In this document: positions 1-14,473 of the stretch, one piece after another
Numbering within the stretch: position 1 is the stretch's first letter
How the letters are laid out: each line of letters begins with the position of its first letter
Assembly (NCBI GenBank): GCA_947179485.1
Contig: OX359248.1
Coordinates: forward strand, 55,066,386 to 55,130,385
Direction of reading: 5' to 3'
DNA: 64,000 nucleotides
Origin: Allacma fusca
Lineage: Eukaryota; Arthropoda; Collembola; Symphypleona; Sminthuridae
Translations under genes and position numbers: made by a program
Notes under the pieces: model-generated
The model's input: only the letters and a program-made list of their open reading frames with translations
Told to the model about the DNA's origin: nothing
Databases searched by the model: none

Positions 1-740
1 TATATGAAAATAACTTGTTTTAACATTTGGTACAGAAAAATTGTTGGTTTTGTCATAATAAAGAATCCGAGCTTTGCTTGATATTTTGAGCATTTTGAAC
101 AAAAATATTTACATAAATCACTGGAGTAACTCAGTTTCGTGTGCCTACCCGGAAACAATTTATTTAATGAAGTCATTATAAATTGAAATGAAAACTGAAT
201 GTCAATGAGAATTCGTATGTGTTTTACTTTTCAGCTTTTATGTCCCAATTTCTGTTGGCTTTCATATAGTCTGTAGATTTGCTCCTGTTTTGTATTTTAT
301 AGAGGAATTTATCATCTTACTTGAATTCCACACGAAATCCCTGGTTTCCTGCTACGCTGAAGATCCCTTGGGTCATATAATTTTGCAATAAAAGATTCAC
401 CTGGAAAAATAGAAATATCTAGCACAAGGCAATGCATTACTTTTGCAGCGGTCTGATAGAAATGTTTTAAAACAGCAGAAAAAATCACATGGCCTTGAAC
501 TTTAAAGTAAGTATCGCAGTGAGGGATTGCTGCAAAATGCTTGGCTTTTGTGTTCAGCCTTTTGTGGATTTTTTGGTCAACATTGATTAAATTTGTTTGA
601 ACATTATATTGATAGCAATTTTTGTGCAGCTGCTTTTCGGAAACAATTATTTTTCCCATGTGAACTAGTGACCAGGATAACACATTCCGCATTATTTTTA
701 GAGTGAGAATTGTTTCCGCGTATCAGCTGAACATTCAAAG
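1..740. other. No feature recognised
   Basis: AT-rich sequence. A chance 126-residue frame on the minus strand (312-692) has no recognisable motif, no splice or promoter context, and ordinary composition, so I do not call it. Confidence 0.5.
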
Positions 741-891
741 TTCAATGTTTCACCTCTCGTTATAAGGGATTGGGATTTGCAGTCCCAATTGCAATTTCCT
801 CAATGTATAAGACTGCTTATGAAGGATAATGTTTGTAAATGACAAATTTTGCCAGTCCATTGGGAAATAATGATAGCGAGAGTTGATTGTA
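741..891. mobile_element. pogo/Tc1-type MITE relic
   Basis: Left end CAATGTTTCACCTCTCGTTA; right end in reverse complement TACAATCAACTCTCGCTATC. Both are decayed versions of the window's common terminus TACAGTGNACTCTCGCTATA. Non-coding interior. Confidence 0.55.
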
Positions 892-3800
892 AGTTAATGA
901 ACCACAAAAGGCACTTGGAGGACATACTTAAATAAAGTAGAATGAGCAAAATCACCTCGTAGTTGTTGTACATTTTTTTAAAAACATTCTTTTGTATTTT
1001 TCGATATGGTTTATTTCAATGGTCCGTTTCTTAGGGCAGTTTTGGTGAAAAACGATAGGTGCAATATTACATAATAAAAACGTTTTGAGAGAAATAAAAC
1101 AATTATTCATTGACACTGACCAGCTACATTCAGTTTTTGTCCTTTTGGATTCAGCATAGCATCAAAATTGTTTATGATATCATTGGAAAAATGTGGGCGC
1201 TCAACTTAATTGAAATTACATTTCATCATGTAAGAAGAAAAGAGTACAAAAACCAGCCATTGCCAGGTACTAATATTATTTGTCGCTAATTCTTATTCAA
1301 CACTAAAATCAAGAAAAAATGGTCGGGGAGGCAGCGCGTGGATTCCTTTCGGTTAACTTTATGAAAAACGGGAACTCATTTCTCGTAACGAGAAAGTATG
1401 AGAGATTGCCATTGCCCTTCATTTTTCAAAACGAAATGTCACAACTTTCAATTTCAGGTTACTATTATTATTATTCATTAGCCATTCAAAACATACACAC
1501 AAATGGCACCTTTATAAATGATATGATCATTAGGTAGCCGCAGCATGAAGATATCAATGACACACAGTTCCAATATTAAATACTAACGTCAATTATACTA
1601 TTTAAAATGTTCTAAAATGTAATAAAACTTGAAGGACTTTTGCTAAAATGAAGAAACGGCATTATCTTGACTTTATATTAATTCTGTTTTTTGACTAGTT
1701 AATTTTACTCGTAATTTTCTGCCAAAAACTTGCTTCAACCTTCCTTCAACGTGTACAGTAATTAACGCAAGGTCATTTGCTGTGTTTGTTGGAAAATCCT
1801 TCAAACTTTCTTGAAAAAAATCCAGACTTTGCTTCACTTCTTTGTTACCGAGTTTTCGGGCTAGTGGTTTAAACTAAATTAAGTAAGAACTGTTAAAAGG
1901 GAGAAATTGATATTTTTTACCATCACTCCTTAGATGAGCTGCGCGGGCTCAAATTGTTTCTTGGAAACTTTTCCTTGGAAGTAAATAATAATTTTATTAT
2001 ATAAATCTTAATCTAATTATCGCTCACAGTAAACAATTCTATAATTTATGTGTGTCAATAAGAAGTGAAAAACGTACTTTGACATTTACCATTTATCAAG
2101 CAACTACATATTCAACAATTCCAGCAATCTCTACACCTGGTTCCCAATAAATATTTAAATATTAGGGATTGTTATTCCCTTTTAAAAGTTCAACTGTAGA
2201 AATTGTTTACCGTTGGAGCTCCACGTATTCTTGGGATGTTGATGCGCTGGAATTTGTGGACAAGAAAAGGGAAAAATTGTTTGACTTTTCGTCTCCCTAG
2301 AGCTCTACTTCAGCATTCAAGGCTAATCCAAGTTGCAGAAGTTCACTGCTAAATTCTGTCTGGCCCTTGTGTATGCTACTTTCCTGAGATAGCAACAAGA
2401 AATCAATACATTCTAAGCAATTCCAAGATAATGGAATAAAGTTTCGGCGTGTTCAAATGAAGACGACGGATGTCGGCGCTTTGTGCTCTCCTGAATTGAA
2501 ATTACGCTCATTTCGGAATTCTCTGAAAAAGTGAATCTTATTTGAAAAATCTTTGCATCCTCAATCTGTCAAAATGGGATTACCGCAGTGGACCTGATTT
2601 ACCTGGAACTTAGCATGTTTCTTTCTAACGAACACACACATTTTTTATGCTCAAATACAATTATGCAAATACAGTAAGCTCTTGCTTGACGCAAGTACAG
2701 CGGCATCAAATTTAAGATTAAATTCACCAAAAAATTTCCAGTCGACGGTATATCCTCAGTGAAATTTAATGCTCATGCTCAAATTTCCAGGAAATTGTTT
2801 TTCAAGTTCTGGTTGTAGAATATAAATTCCATTCAGTAACACCTTGCTTCAATGGATACATTCTCATTTATTTCAAGGAAAATTTTTTCCTACTTTTTAG
2901 ACCTTTTTCATGTATGTAGATAATTACATATATGCAGATATCAAATTTAGTGCCCAATTTAGATTTCAAATCCCAGTTATAGAGGTTGTGTTCAGTTATG
3001 TAAAGCTACAGATAAAGTGGAATCCGGAAGATTGTAAAATCATAGCACATTCCAATTTCCTGTTTCCTTTTGCGTAGAAATGAACTCCCAAAATAGAGCA
3101 TTGTTTTTAAATGTAAAACTATATTCAGCACCTTTAAATCAAAGGGATTTTATCAATTTTGGCTTTTGAATGTCAAGTAAATATTTTGTGCATCCAAATA
3201 TTTGATCTCCTTTGATACATTAAAACAAAACATATCAATCCGTAAGTAGTGCAATGTCTTCTTTAGAGCATCTCTACAGGAAGCAAAAATGACTCTTACA
3301 ATGGTGTAAACAAACTTACAAGAACAAAAATATGTTTGTAAACAGGAATTCGTTCAAATATTTTTTATTACTAAATATATTATTATTATACAATAAGGAA
3401 CGAAAAATATAGATACTTAGTTATAATTATACTAAATGCCAACTACAGTATTTGAAAACAAGTTGGATTATTTCTAATGAACGGCGGAATTGCATCACTT
3501 CAACGTAAATATAGGAAGTAGTTCTCCAGACAGAAAGAAGAGGAATATAACGTATTTTAAAAAAACAATCCACTCTCTTCAACCCTCTCCAACATAATAA
3601 ACAAAATGAACAATATTTTTAATCTCTTGTTCAATGTAACGACTCACGCACTACGTTGGTATTCAGACTTCATTAGCCTAAACTCTTTTGTAATTTATTT
3701 TTACTCACGGAGAGTTTCTCCTTTACATAGAATATTTTACCTATAGAATCTACGTTAACTCATTTCCTTATCTTGCTGCATTGATTAGCTGACATTTGCA

Positions 3801-6800
3801 TACTTTGCCTACGTTGAGGAACTCATTTGTGCATGTTTCTCAACCTCACAACTAATGCTAGTACATTAAACCTAACCTAAAGTTTCTAAAATTCCTGTAC
3901 ATTATTCTAATTAAGACCCCTAAGCATTATTCGTTAATGCTTGGTCCAGCTTACCTAAAATAACCTAATTAGCGATTTCAACCGCTGCGCTGGTAAAGCC
4001 TTTAATATACAACTATTTTTGTCACTAACGTCCTGTATACCCCGTTGATCGTATTTACACGATGCAAAAGGTTAAACTAGGAGACATATATCGCTAATTT
4101 TTGGCTTGCAATTCGCTGTCGACAAATATACTTCAGCGCATATAAAATTCGAACTCCGCACCAAAAAGGATGATCGTTTTATAGGGATGGTACCAATTGT
4201 GTCAGATTAAATGAACTTTGGAATTTTTAATACATCCAGGCACAATACTCGCAAGTCACAAGTACAGCATTCTGGGAATTATTTTCTGGGTGGTGCATGC
4301 AGACTAGAAAAAATCATTTCCAGCCCACGAATCAATTCCAAATATTGGACTTTTTTGACTTCGGCTGATGATACCATAAGGTGAGATAGAATCCTCATGA
4401 AATCCCAAAGTGCCGATTGAATTTATTTTATAACGACCAAAACTTGTATAAAACCTTCCTCACTTTTACCCTGAGGATAAATTTCTTCCAGATGAAATTG
4501 AATTTCCTCATTCCGGGATAGTATCAATTGTATCAAAAGTTAAATTCAGTGTACCAAGAAATAATACCATCGCTGATCTCTCATGACTACTTTTTGGTAA
4601 TTGAATTATATCAACATACATGCAGTATATACATTATGTAATTACATTATAAGTTATATGCACGTGCAAATATAGACCCTATTCTGTTTTTGACACCGGA
4701 GTATTTCAATTTGTGGGTGTACTTATTTAGAGTAGGTATTCTTTTAATATTTGAAATGATTTTCGTATTTTTGTAAGGGATAAAAAGCACCTTAAGTTAT
4801 TGCTCTACCAACATAATGCTCTACTGAGAGCAAATGTAGCTAAAAAGTTTATTTGTAGGAAGTAACGAAACGTATCTAGTTGAAGTCTTTCACATGTAAT
4901 CTGAGGTAACTCTATCATATTGTTCTGTTAGGTAAATATTCTTGAACACCATTGAATCATACGTACAGAAAATAAGTGACTCGGTGCTATAAGCTACGAT
5001 TAATGCTTTGTTAGAATTTTCGGTATTTATTCAATAATCAGTGTTATTCTTTACAATGAATGATACATACCGGGTAACACAATAGTAACCTCAGAAACAG
5101 AATAGCAACAATTTAATTAATTATACAATTAATAATGTGTAAATAACATAGAACCTGTGTGTGTCATATACAATATCTATATAAATCAAGGGAAGTAAAA
5201 TATAAGGTAAGGAAAAAGAGTGAATGTGTAGTCAATCACTGATAATGGCATCACTGCAGGTCTTCCCTAAAGTGTAAAAAACAATCATGCGTATATATGT
5301 ACATATATACCCAAAGCATATATTCTTAGCATGATTATGTCATTCCATTCCAAACTAATTTGCATGATGTTACTTTAATTGATTAGTGCGTAAATTTATT
5401 TTTGTTGTATTTGAATGTAAGTACATACATTCAAAACCTCAAAAGGGGTTGAACATGTGACCGACCTTCTCTTCCATACACAGCAGCAATACTTCAAGTA
5501 ATTATTCTTTTTCATGAATAAATTTACTGCTCTAATTGTTAAGATTACGTATGGATGAAAAAGGAATTCCCAAGACAGTACTCACATTTTTGTAATTATG
5601 TTTGTTTGACGAACACTTCGGAATCTTTTTAGGAGGCAAGTACAATGATTCACTCTGCATTCTGTTTTGTAATCACGCTCGAACAAGTAATCCGATCAAA
5701 TTCTAACAGTGGTCACATTATTAACTTTATTTTATTTTTATACTTTGTGAGCATTTTCTTTGTTTTTCGAAAACCGAAATTTCAACTTGTCGTCTCTTTC
5801 TCTCGCTTTCTTCCCGTTTACGCATTCAGCTTCTGTACAGGTAAATGACATAATTGCACTTAAATATAAACGTGGTCAAAGCATGATTGACCTGTATAGT
5901 TTTCAGGAAAAAAACAATTAATTTTGATTATCTACGTTCATTCACAATAACACAATTAATAATTAACTGGCTCCACGAAAACGACACACCAACACGTGAT
6001 TCTACACCCTATGTATACCGCTCAATTATTCGTACCTATGGAAATCTTCCCTACCTTATATTTTACTTCCCTTGCCTTGCTATAAATAAAAGTTAGTCAA
6101 TTACAAGTCTTTAGCTATGTATGAGTGTGTAAGAAAATATTCCTGTTCTTAAGCCCGCCAATTAGTACCCGTTGGAGTATTGGCAAAAGAAATTCCCCAA
6201 GGAAGGTTTGGGAATAGAAAGCATCTAAAGTAATTCTAGATACTTTCAAGGTTTCTTTCCTTTCATTTAAGTAACTCAAAGGTCGGGTGCAGACTGGACT
6301 CTGTCCACATTGAAAGCTGATTTTATACCCCTCTAGCCACAAAATGATTCGATAATTAAGAAACAATATTATTGGTGAACTAAACCCACACGCTATTTTG
6401 CTTGGCTACAACTAATATGTTGACGTAAATTATTACTACATATAGAAAAATAGCTCTGGTAAATAAGTGGACGTGGTTACAACCTCAAACACTAAAGTGC
6501 TTTGTTACAGTTGTACATTAACATTTAAATATCTATTTTACAGTAAACGAACCTAGTTCTGGTGACGACAGTAACGTAGTTACAGTAATTATATAATTAC
6601 ATCTAGGATCTTTATTTTCTTTCCAATAGGGTACATATGCTATTTCAATTTTCGAATGCTGTCTTTCCGATATCTTGTTAATTCCTGCATGCTGGGTGAC
6701 TTTGAATTTATTTAAAAAAATTGAAAATGAACCAGTTCCCCCAGCTTTTTACGCCAGTTGAAAAGGACCTGACAGGAGAACAGGAGTTTCTTGCTTGCCT

Positions 6801-8777
6801 CATTCATGATGTTTTAAGGCTGATTAATGATCGAAACTGGCACTCCTGCAAATAATGCTGTGGTTCTTCCTGCTGAAATATGTGATTCCAGGAACTACTT
6901 TCTTTTTTCCTAAACGAACTGAATTTTTTGTATTGCTTTTTAAATAAACAACTTTTGATTGTGAAGGAATACAACGCAGGCTGGCTAAAACACATTTTTG
7001 TGGGAACTATTATTTATATCCATTGTACAACTATCCTTATTAAGAATTTTGATATCCTGCTGACTTTTTTTGAAAATGACTGCAATACGTAAAAATTTTA
7101 AAACATTTACCAAGTTTCCGTTTTGTATCACTTAATCAAATGCAAATTAATACAAAAATCGATTCCTTGCAGAAGACCTGCCTTTTGACAAGAGGAAGCC
7201 AATTTCTAATTTCCTACTTTCAAGGTTCTCGTTATAAATAGTGTACACTGTTCAGTGCGGGTTGGAGTGCCTCAGAGAATCAGCCGGAACGGGAAATTAA
7301 AATCACTCACGCTGAATGCGCCACACGGAAGGCAGCCACTGTGAAAGTAATTCCAAGTGAGATGTTGCAAAACAAGATTACAACATGGACCAATGAAAAT
7401 CTTCCAGATGATCTTTACATTTTAAATCTAATCATGTCTAAAAGAAGGACTATAATTGGCTTACGAATTCAGACAACAGTACAGTCACACCATAAGATCT
7501 GCCCCATCGGATAAACCTTTGAATCTTAAAAACGTAATCTTTTAAGAGTCAAAATATCAACGTAAGAAAAGGAGAAGGAGAGCATAATTATTTTTCCCAT
7601 TTTCCCCATTATAAAAGACAATACGACTTTTACAAGGGACCCTCTAATATTGAGAGAAAACGGCACAAATGGATTTGAATAATGCAAGACCTGATTTCAA
7701 TCCATGCTGTATTTAAATTAAAAGTTAAAAGGTTTCGGATCAATCAAAGCAACATGAGAAATCCCTCATTTGTCCACACAATGCAGGCTGCTATACTGAA
7801 AATAATCTAATGCTCAGGGTTTAAACCTTTTCCGAAATCTCACCAAGAAAAAAAGTCAGACGAAGAAACATGAACAGAATAAAAACAGAAGAAATCGTTT
7901 TTTGAATTCCTTACTTTTGTTTCAAATTTGACATGAATTTGAAGCCATTTGACTCAATGTAGGAGCTCGTGAAACAATTTTACCATTTTTTAAAATTATC
8001 TTTCTTATACCCGTTACAATTTCTGGAAAAAAATTTTTGTTGCTAAAATTGTGTCGATGCAACTTTTTTTTTTAATTTTCATAATTTTGAGTTGTGAAAC
8101 TGTATGTACATACGTACTAATGAACAGTCTTTTGATAGAATGGGAAGTAGTGACAATGGAGATTATATATTTAGTGCTCTCCCCTTATCACAGAATCCCG
8201 TATTGTAATATCATTTGGTCTAACTTCTCGTTGACGACAATGATAATTCTGCTACCTATGGATAATGGCGTTCAATTGTATTAAACCCAGAATTTATTTT
8301 TCTCCGGGGTGACCTTACGAAGTGAGTGCACAGTTAAACTGGAATCATTTCCGATTAGGACCTTTGAGTGCGAGAAGTCATAAACTTGGAAATGAGCGCC
8401 GCGTCAAAATTGCTGTAATTTGTGAACAAGTTTTACAGCAGCCTTAAATGGGTTAACATAAAAGTTGAGATTTTGTGGAGTTTGCCAGAAGGTATTGGGG
8501 TCGTCTCAATTGCTTCCTTCCTTTTCCTAGTTCCTCCTTTTATTTCAGTCAATTTTCTTGCTCAAAGGAGTATCCGCCATACAGTAAATCCTTTATATAA
8601 AATCTTCGAATCTATACAATCGTAAATTGGGTTCCTGGGGAAGTGGTAATTTGAAGTCTTGAGACTGCATTTAAGAGTACGACTGATGTCTCATGCATTT
8701 CAAAAGCTGTTGCATCATCCTGTAATGCATTCATACAGTTCTCACATAGATAGTATCTATCTTGCTTACAATTAGCA
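892..8777. other. Gene-free AT-rich block
   Basis: No gene, RNA or intact element recognised. Open frames are all under about 90 codons. Small palindromes of the TATGTACATATA and GTAATTAC types occur (for example 4638-4645, 5289-5310). A slightly GC-richer patch at 7242-7400 is open for 89 codons without an ATG, within chance expectation. Confidence 0.5.
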
Positions 8778-8970
8778 TAACAGTAACCCCTGTTATAACG
8801 GACCCCCTTATAAGGGCATAAGGCTAGATGAGCTGGTTCTATTAATTCCTCTGAGACTAAAATTTTCTACAAAAAATCCGCTCCACTTTACCAATGGAGA
8901 TTGTGGGAGCTCTTTACAACGGTTATATTTTGGAATCGACGACCACCCGTTATAAATGTCTTCTATTGTA
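8778..8970. mobile_element. pogo/Tc1-type MITE relic
   Basis: Left end AACAGTAACCCCTGTTATAA, right end in reverse complement TACAATAGAAGACATTTATA, 193 bp apart. Both continue into a CGG-type inner TIR. Confidence 0.6.
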
Positions 8971-9624
8971 TTTTCCACTGACGTAGGTCATAAGCAGCTT
9001 ATCAAAATAAGGGTAATTTTTTCTTAAAAAGATCTTCTTTCCCATAGCTCCAATCTTGTAGTAAAATCTCGGAAATCCCAAGAACTTGAGAAAAATCCCG
9101 CTGACAAGGAAAATATTTACTTCCTCTTCAGTTCTTTTGGTTCACGCTGCAGGACATATACACTTATGTAATGTACAACCAGGCAGATTGGAGCGAAAAG
9201 TTACATAATTGTATTTATTTATGAGAATACATCAAATGTACGCTAACTATACCAGGCCCTATACCCCAGGAGTATTATTTCTGTGAACGCATGAACAATC
9301 CAATTTGGGAATTTTCCCCTTTAACATAACAATAATTATGTGCATTCAAAGTGCATTAACAGGGGCGAATTTCTACTGAATCTCACTCTCGTTATTACAA
9401 ATTACAGACTCTCTTTTAAAAGAATTTTCCTCAGTAAATATGTACATTAACTAAACTCTTGCTTTAAGTGATGCCCTTATGAAAGTATTTTCTTTAAAAA
9501 AAATCTTATTTATTCCCATTTAACCCGAAATGTACATTTTTAATTGGTTAAGACAAGCATGGATTTATGGTGGAAGCAGATCTGGACAGATCTTACGAAG
9601 AGAGAATTTGTTTAGCAATTTGTT

Positions 9625-9821
9625 TACAGTGCACTCTTTATTACACACCTCGTCCTGAAGCAATAAAATTGGGCTGTTATGACGTCAAGCTCCGATGGGG
9701 AGAAAAATTAACATTGTGCTAAGTCAAAAAAAATTCAAGTAATTTTCACTCCATTGAAGAATATTACATTTACAGGTTGGACTGATTTACAGGATCCCTT
9801 ATAGCGAGGGTGCACTGTGTA
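9625..9821. mobile_element. pogo/Tc1-type MITE
   Basis: Left end TACAGTGCACTCTTTATTAC and right end (reverse complement) TACACAGTGCACCCTCGCTA share the CAGTGCAC terminus. The interior holds AAAAATTAACATTG, part of the conserved family core. Confidence 0.7.
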
Positions 9822-11217
9822 CTTTTGGCTTATTTCCTTTGGGAAAGTGAATGCGAGGACAATGGAAGTCCGGTATTAAGGTCTTAACGACATTTTTCTC
9901 GGAAGCTAATAATCATTAAATTAAGCAACTAATTCCTCCAACCGTCAACGTTCCATTTCTACAAGAGAAATTGCTCTCACGTGTACGAAACTTGCATAAT
10001 GTGCATATGTAGTAGATACCCTCACGAAATACGTACGGGCTAGGAAAATCGGAAAAATTACGGGGTAAAATGTACAATGGCAATACAGAATGTATCAATC
10101 ATTGATAAGTTCCATGAGATTGGAAAGGTCCAAATGATCATTATTTATAATTTGCAGTACCTTGAAAGGATAAAACGCCGAACGTTAATAAAGTGCACAA
10201 TTGTTAGCTATCACATGTAAGATTAGCAAAGGATATCATAAAGTAATCACAGGTTATTACCAGATGCACATTGTCAGACGAGGAGATCATTCCCAAGTGA
10301 TATCAAATTTATCAAATGTAATGCCCTCTCCCTATAAAATTCTTCATGGGAGTATCTACATAGAAGGAAAATTATTCCCAGATATTCATCCAGACGTACA
10401 GCGAGTAGGTACTATCATGGGATATGTTAATACAGTGGGAAACAAAACTAACAAAATATCAATAGAATTATTTTATTTATGCAATACTGTATTGAAGCGA
10501 TGAGTCTCATTGAAAAGGTCTCTACAACAATAGAAATAATTAGTAATGCGGATAAACTTTACATCAATTCTGAATAATTTAGAAATTCTTTTTCAGCCAA
10601 GGAGCGGATAAAGCCTAGAAATTTGGAGCATCCGCCGATCAATAAAAATACCAATTTATTTGCCTTTAAGCCAATAATCTGTCGAGACTTGTGGATTGAA
10701 CGATAATCACTAGATCTTTACCGCATCCTGAAATCTAGCCACCAATCAACTCCGCTTATTTCTTTGAGGTAATTCCGACGTGACTTTCCTCTTTAAATTG
10801 GGCAAGCCAAGTCATGCGTTTTATTTTGTCAAATACCGCAACTCTGGCTATGTACGTTTCTCCATACAAAACGGATTTTATTCTTCATTAAAAGGCGCTT
10901 CTGTAAGGGAAAAAATTAACAGCAGCAACCCTCGCTTCACACGGCTAGCTAGGACATAATGTAATTGTACATATGTAATCGATAGTTATAAAAGATGATA
11001 AAAATAGGCAGTCTCGAGAGAGTCCCTACAACGAGAGTTACGTGTGTATTGTTCGCTTTCCCATATAAGTGAATACACGCTGTTTTAAGGTCGCCCATTA
11101 GAGCTATAGTTCAATGTATCGCATTAAATTTAAAAAGTCATTTTTAAAAATGTAGTGAGGACTTGCTATGGAAGGACTTCTAACAAGTATTATTGCAAGA
11201 GTGCAGGCACATTTTGA

Positions 11218-11396
11218 TACAACGGTTTCTCTCGCTATATTGGCCCCCGTTACAATAACACTTTCTCTGCAGAAATGTCTGGACGAATTCGCTTTTTTAA
11301 CTTTGTGAATGTACCGCTATAAGAGCACTCTTTTGTTAATACAACAGTCATATTTTATGTACAGTGGGGGTGCTCGTAGACTAATATTGCACTGTA
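11218..11396. mobile_element. pogo/Tc1-type MITE relic
   Basis: Left end TACAACGGTTTCTCTCGCTA, right end in reverse complement TACAGTGCAATATTAGTCTA followed by a GAGCACCCC inner TIR typical of the family. Confidence 0.55.
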
Positions 11397-11973
11397 AAAT
11401 GTTCTTATGAATCAGCCGCCTGTTTACAAGTCATAGAACATATGTTAATATGTTGTGTTATGATATTTGAGAACATTTGCAAGGCTCAAATTTACTGTGA
11501 GAGTGCGCTAATAGACCTTTTGTTTTGTAACCGTTTGGGCTCCATTACAACTACATGGGTTTCTCTTTCAGGCCAATTATTTGTTACGGTATATAGTTAT
11601 GGTGGAGACTGTAGACGAGAAAATTTACCTACTCATTGTACGCCTTGACTCAATCTTGACACCTTTGGATTTTCTTCCGCTATTTTTTATACTCACGTTG
11701 AATTGCAAGGGACAGCCGATAATAATTATTACTAAATTAAAGAAATAACATTATTTTACTGTATACTCTCGATATATAGGACCTCTTTAAGTATGTAATT
11801 TCATTGCCTGTTAAATTTTATACGATTGTATCTCATTGTATTATATAGAGCATTTGAGAGCTACTTATTTAGACATATTTGAACAAACAAGGCAAATATT
11901 TTAATAATTTCTATGATGCTATTTTTTGAGCATACATAATTACGTATATAGTATCTATATACATATGAAAACA

Positions 11974-12157
11974 TACAAGGCACTCTCATTATAACAAAAT
12001 TCTTCATAAGAGCACTGGCTTTTACTTTAGGGGCAAAAACTTTAAACAAATTTCCGTTTCCCTCAATTTTAGTTTCCCCTCTGTAATATGATGATTCCAA
12101 ATTTGTGGCCCTGTTTTATTACTATTGAGGTGGCTCTTGCAGGGATTGCCCACTGTA
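11974..12157. mobile_element. pogo/Tc1-type MITE
   Basis: Left end TACAAGGCACTCTCATTATA; right end in reverse complement TACAGTGGGCAATCCCTGCA then AGAGCCACC. Length 184 bp, the usual size here. Confidence 0.65.
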
Positions 12158-13570
12158 CACTTGTGCCTGAGTAGTACATTGTATTTATGTGTCTGTACTT
12201 ATTGTATCGTTCGTCATGTGCTAAAATAGGTATGAATAAAAAATTAAAAGGAAATATGACACTCACATAGATGGGCAGTTACTGAATAATGTATGGATTA
12301 TTATTAGTTGGAAACTTCATGTAAGAAAGTTTGATATGTAGGTGCGAATTGGGAAAAATCCAATTTGTGCGTGGCCCATTGGAAGTTTTGAAGCTTAAAA
12401 TATGTAGCGAGAGGATTCGATGACAGAAATAGAATCCCCAGTTGTCACTTTCCGTTTCTCTTACGTTGTCTCAGCTGTCACAAGGGAAAACGTGATTTAA
12501 TCATGTAATCTAATACGGAATGCAGTTCCTGTCAGTTTCTTCGTGGTCATGTGTGTACATATATCTTCATATACATGTACATATATGTAATAACTATAGA
12601 TAGTAGTGTCTTATATGTCATCACAAGTGCATTTTCTCTCTAGGGAGAAATAAATTTGGACGCATATCAATAATCCAATTTTACCACAATGCTAATTTTT
12701 ACCTTTATAAGAATTCACATGTGCAGTAAACGCTCGTTATACTGTAATGTCCCGAATAAAAATCATACTCGATTGCAAGACCAAATACTAAAGCTTTAAG
12801 TTCTTACTAAAGGGTTATCCATATGAGAGCATTTTCTCCCAAAATAGGCTTCTAGACCCGTTGTTCTAGTTAAGAGAGGTCATATTTCTCTTGTTATTGT
12901 TAATATGTAGATATTGAAAATAAAAACGTGCAAAGATTCCTTGACTCAAGAGTTTAATCCAGGACCCTGACGAGGTGGTGGAGTAATAAGCACTGACTGT
13001 GTATGTAATTACAAATGCTGGGACGTTTCTTGCAATTAGAGTAATTGCACTTGCACTTTATAATCCTCCTGACTCTGAAATTTGAATGGTGGAGATACGA
13101 TAGTTGATTTTTAGCATAAGGCTTTCCAAATCATGTACAATATAGATACGAGTCACGATAAAAGATTCTGCTCAATTTCTGTTTTAATGGCAATGTCCTC
13201 TCTGCCTATCTTCTCAAAATCATTCAAATATAGTTCAAAGCCCAGGATAGGATGAAGATCGTTCAAGTTAATCAAAGCCACCTGAATTCCTCCGGCTGTG
13301 GCTCTTCATTCAAAGGGACTTGTGGATTTCCTTCTTTTATTCAAATACACAAGGCAAACGAACAATCAGAGATTTGCTCTTGACTTCAATGGAATCTTCC
13401 TCGTCAGTCGGAGCTTGATTCTATTCAAACTCTATCGCCACTGACCATGCTCATAATTAGTAAACGGCATACACAGTGCACTCTCGCTATGACAGTTCTT
13501 TTTGTATTTATATGCCAGAGCATTTTCACTCCATAAATATAAGCATTTCCATACGTTATGTATGCAATTA

Positions 13571-13613
13571 CGTATGTATGTATGTAATTACATATATATG
13601 TAGATATGTATGC
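13571..13613. repeat. ATGT-rich microsatellite with GTAATTAC palindrome
   Basis: CGTATGTATGTATGTAATTA then CATATATATGTAGATATG. The tetranucleotide run merges into the recurrent palindrome GTAATTAC. Confidence 0.7.
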
Positions 13614-13691
13614 GTGAGAAAGACAAAGTTAATTATTCACTTCGTAGAGCATGTAGGCAGTAAATTCATTTCAATATAAGCGAATTTTATC

Positions 13692-13811
13692 AACAGAGTG
13701 AACTCTTGTTATAACAGCCCATTATTTTGCAAATTTTCTCTCCAGGGGGTAAATCGCTTCCGTACAGGCCAATTTCCGCTGTAGCAAGCACCTCGTAAAC
13801 CATCGACTGTA
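13692..13811. mobile_element. Short pogo/Tc1-type MITE relic
   Basis: Left end AACAGAGTGAACTCTTGTTA; right end in reverse complement TACAGTCGATGGTTTACGAG. At 120 bp it is shorter than most copies, probably through internal deletion. The conserved core motif (GGGGCAGTCTGAGA, 13836-13849) lies just outside the right end and may belong to a neighbouring copy. Confidence 0.5.
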
Positions 13812-14247
13812 CTTTTGCCTCTAAAAGGGGAAAATGGGGCAGTCTGAGATAAATTTTGAAAATAAACCAAGAACTTTGAGATGAGACGAGGATATCATAA
13901 GCTGTAGTAAGCCTTCAAACACGGATCCAATCAGAGGAGAATATCACACCAAATGAAGTTTATTTGTGCCTTTTTTAAATACTATCTTTTTAAGGAAGTT
14001 TTTAAGCATTGCGGAAATGGATGGTGAGACGAGTGGATCCGTCCCATGTAACGAGACTTCCCTGTATAAGGAATTACCCCTTTAAATCCTACGCCTTTAA
14101 AATGTAATTGCCAATCATTTTTTCCCGCCGTAAATGTCGGGAGAATCTGAGTTTCCGTCTCAGCAAATGAAATGACTTTGCTGGAATTTAATGACTTGGT
14201 GGAATGGTTTTTTTTCCTAGGGACTTCTTTTTAAAAGAAAAAACTCA

Positions 14248-14473
14248 TTCAGTGAAATCTCTATATAATGGCTGCAAAGTATGAGCGCAGAGTATCCGGA
14301 ATCTGTATAGAGGTTTGGTAGAGGTTACAAATGCTTATTTCGTTAAAAAGACTATCCCTTAAAAGCAATTTCTGTAGAATTGTCTAATGGCTGGCTGGCT
14401 GGACAGAGTAAATTTGTCCCTTATAACGAGAAACCTTTTATAAATTCATCCCTTACGCCGAGATTTTACTGTA
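14248..14473. mobile_element. MITE of the CAGT-AAATCTC subfamily
   Basis: Left end TTCAGTGAAATCTCTATATA and right end (reverse complement) TACAGTAAAATCTCGGCGTA define 226 bp. AAATCTC replaces the usual NACTCTC, and similar single ends occur near 17883 and 18868. This looks like a sister lineage of the main family. Confidence 0.65.

Larger units (their letters stand above)
9822..13691. other. Gene-free block with MITE relics
   Basis: Apart from the listed elements there are orphan MITE ends near 11024-11050 (CTACAACGAGAGTTACGTGT), 11755 (TACTGTATACTCTCGATATA), 12726 (CAGTAAACGCTCGTTATACT) and 13470 (TACACAGTGCACTCTCGCTA). The plus-strand frame at 10201-10503 has no recognisable domain. Confidence 0.5.

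Noticed and set aside
7242..7511. 89-codon open stretch without an ATG
   Set aside because: Protein-like in places, but open runs of this length are expected several times by chance in a window of this size and composition.
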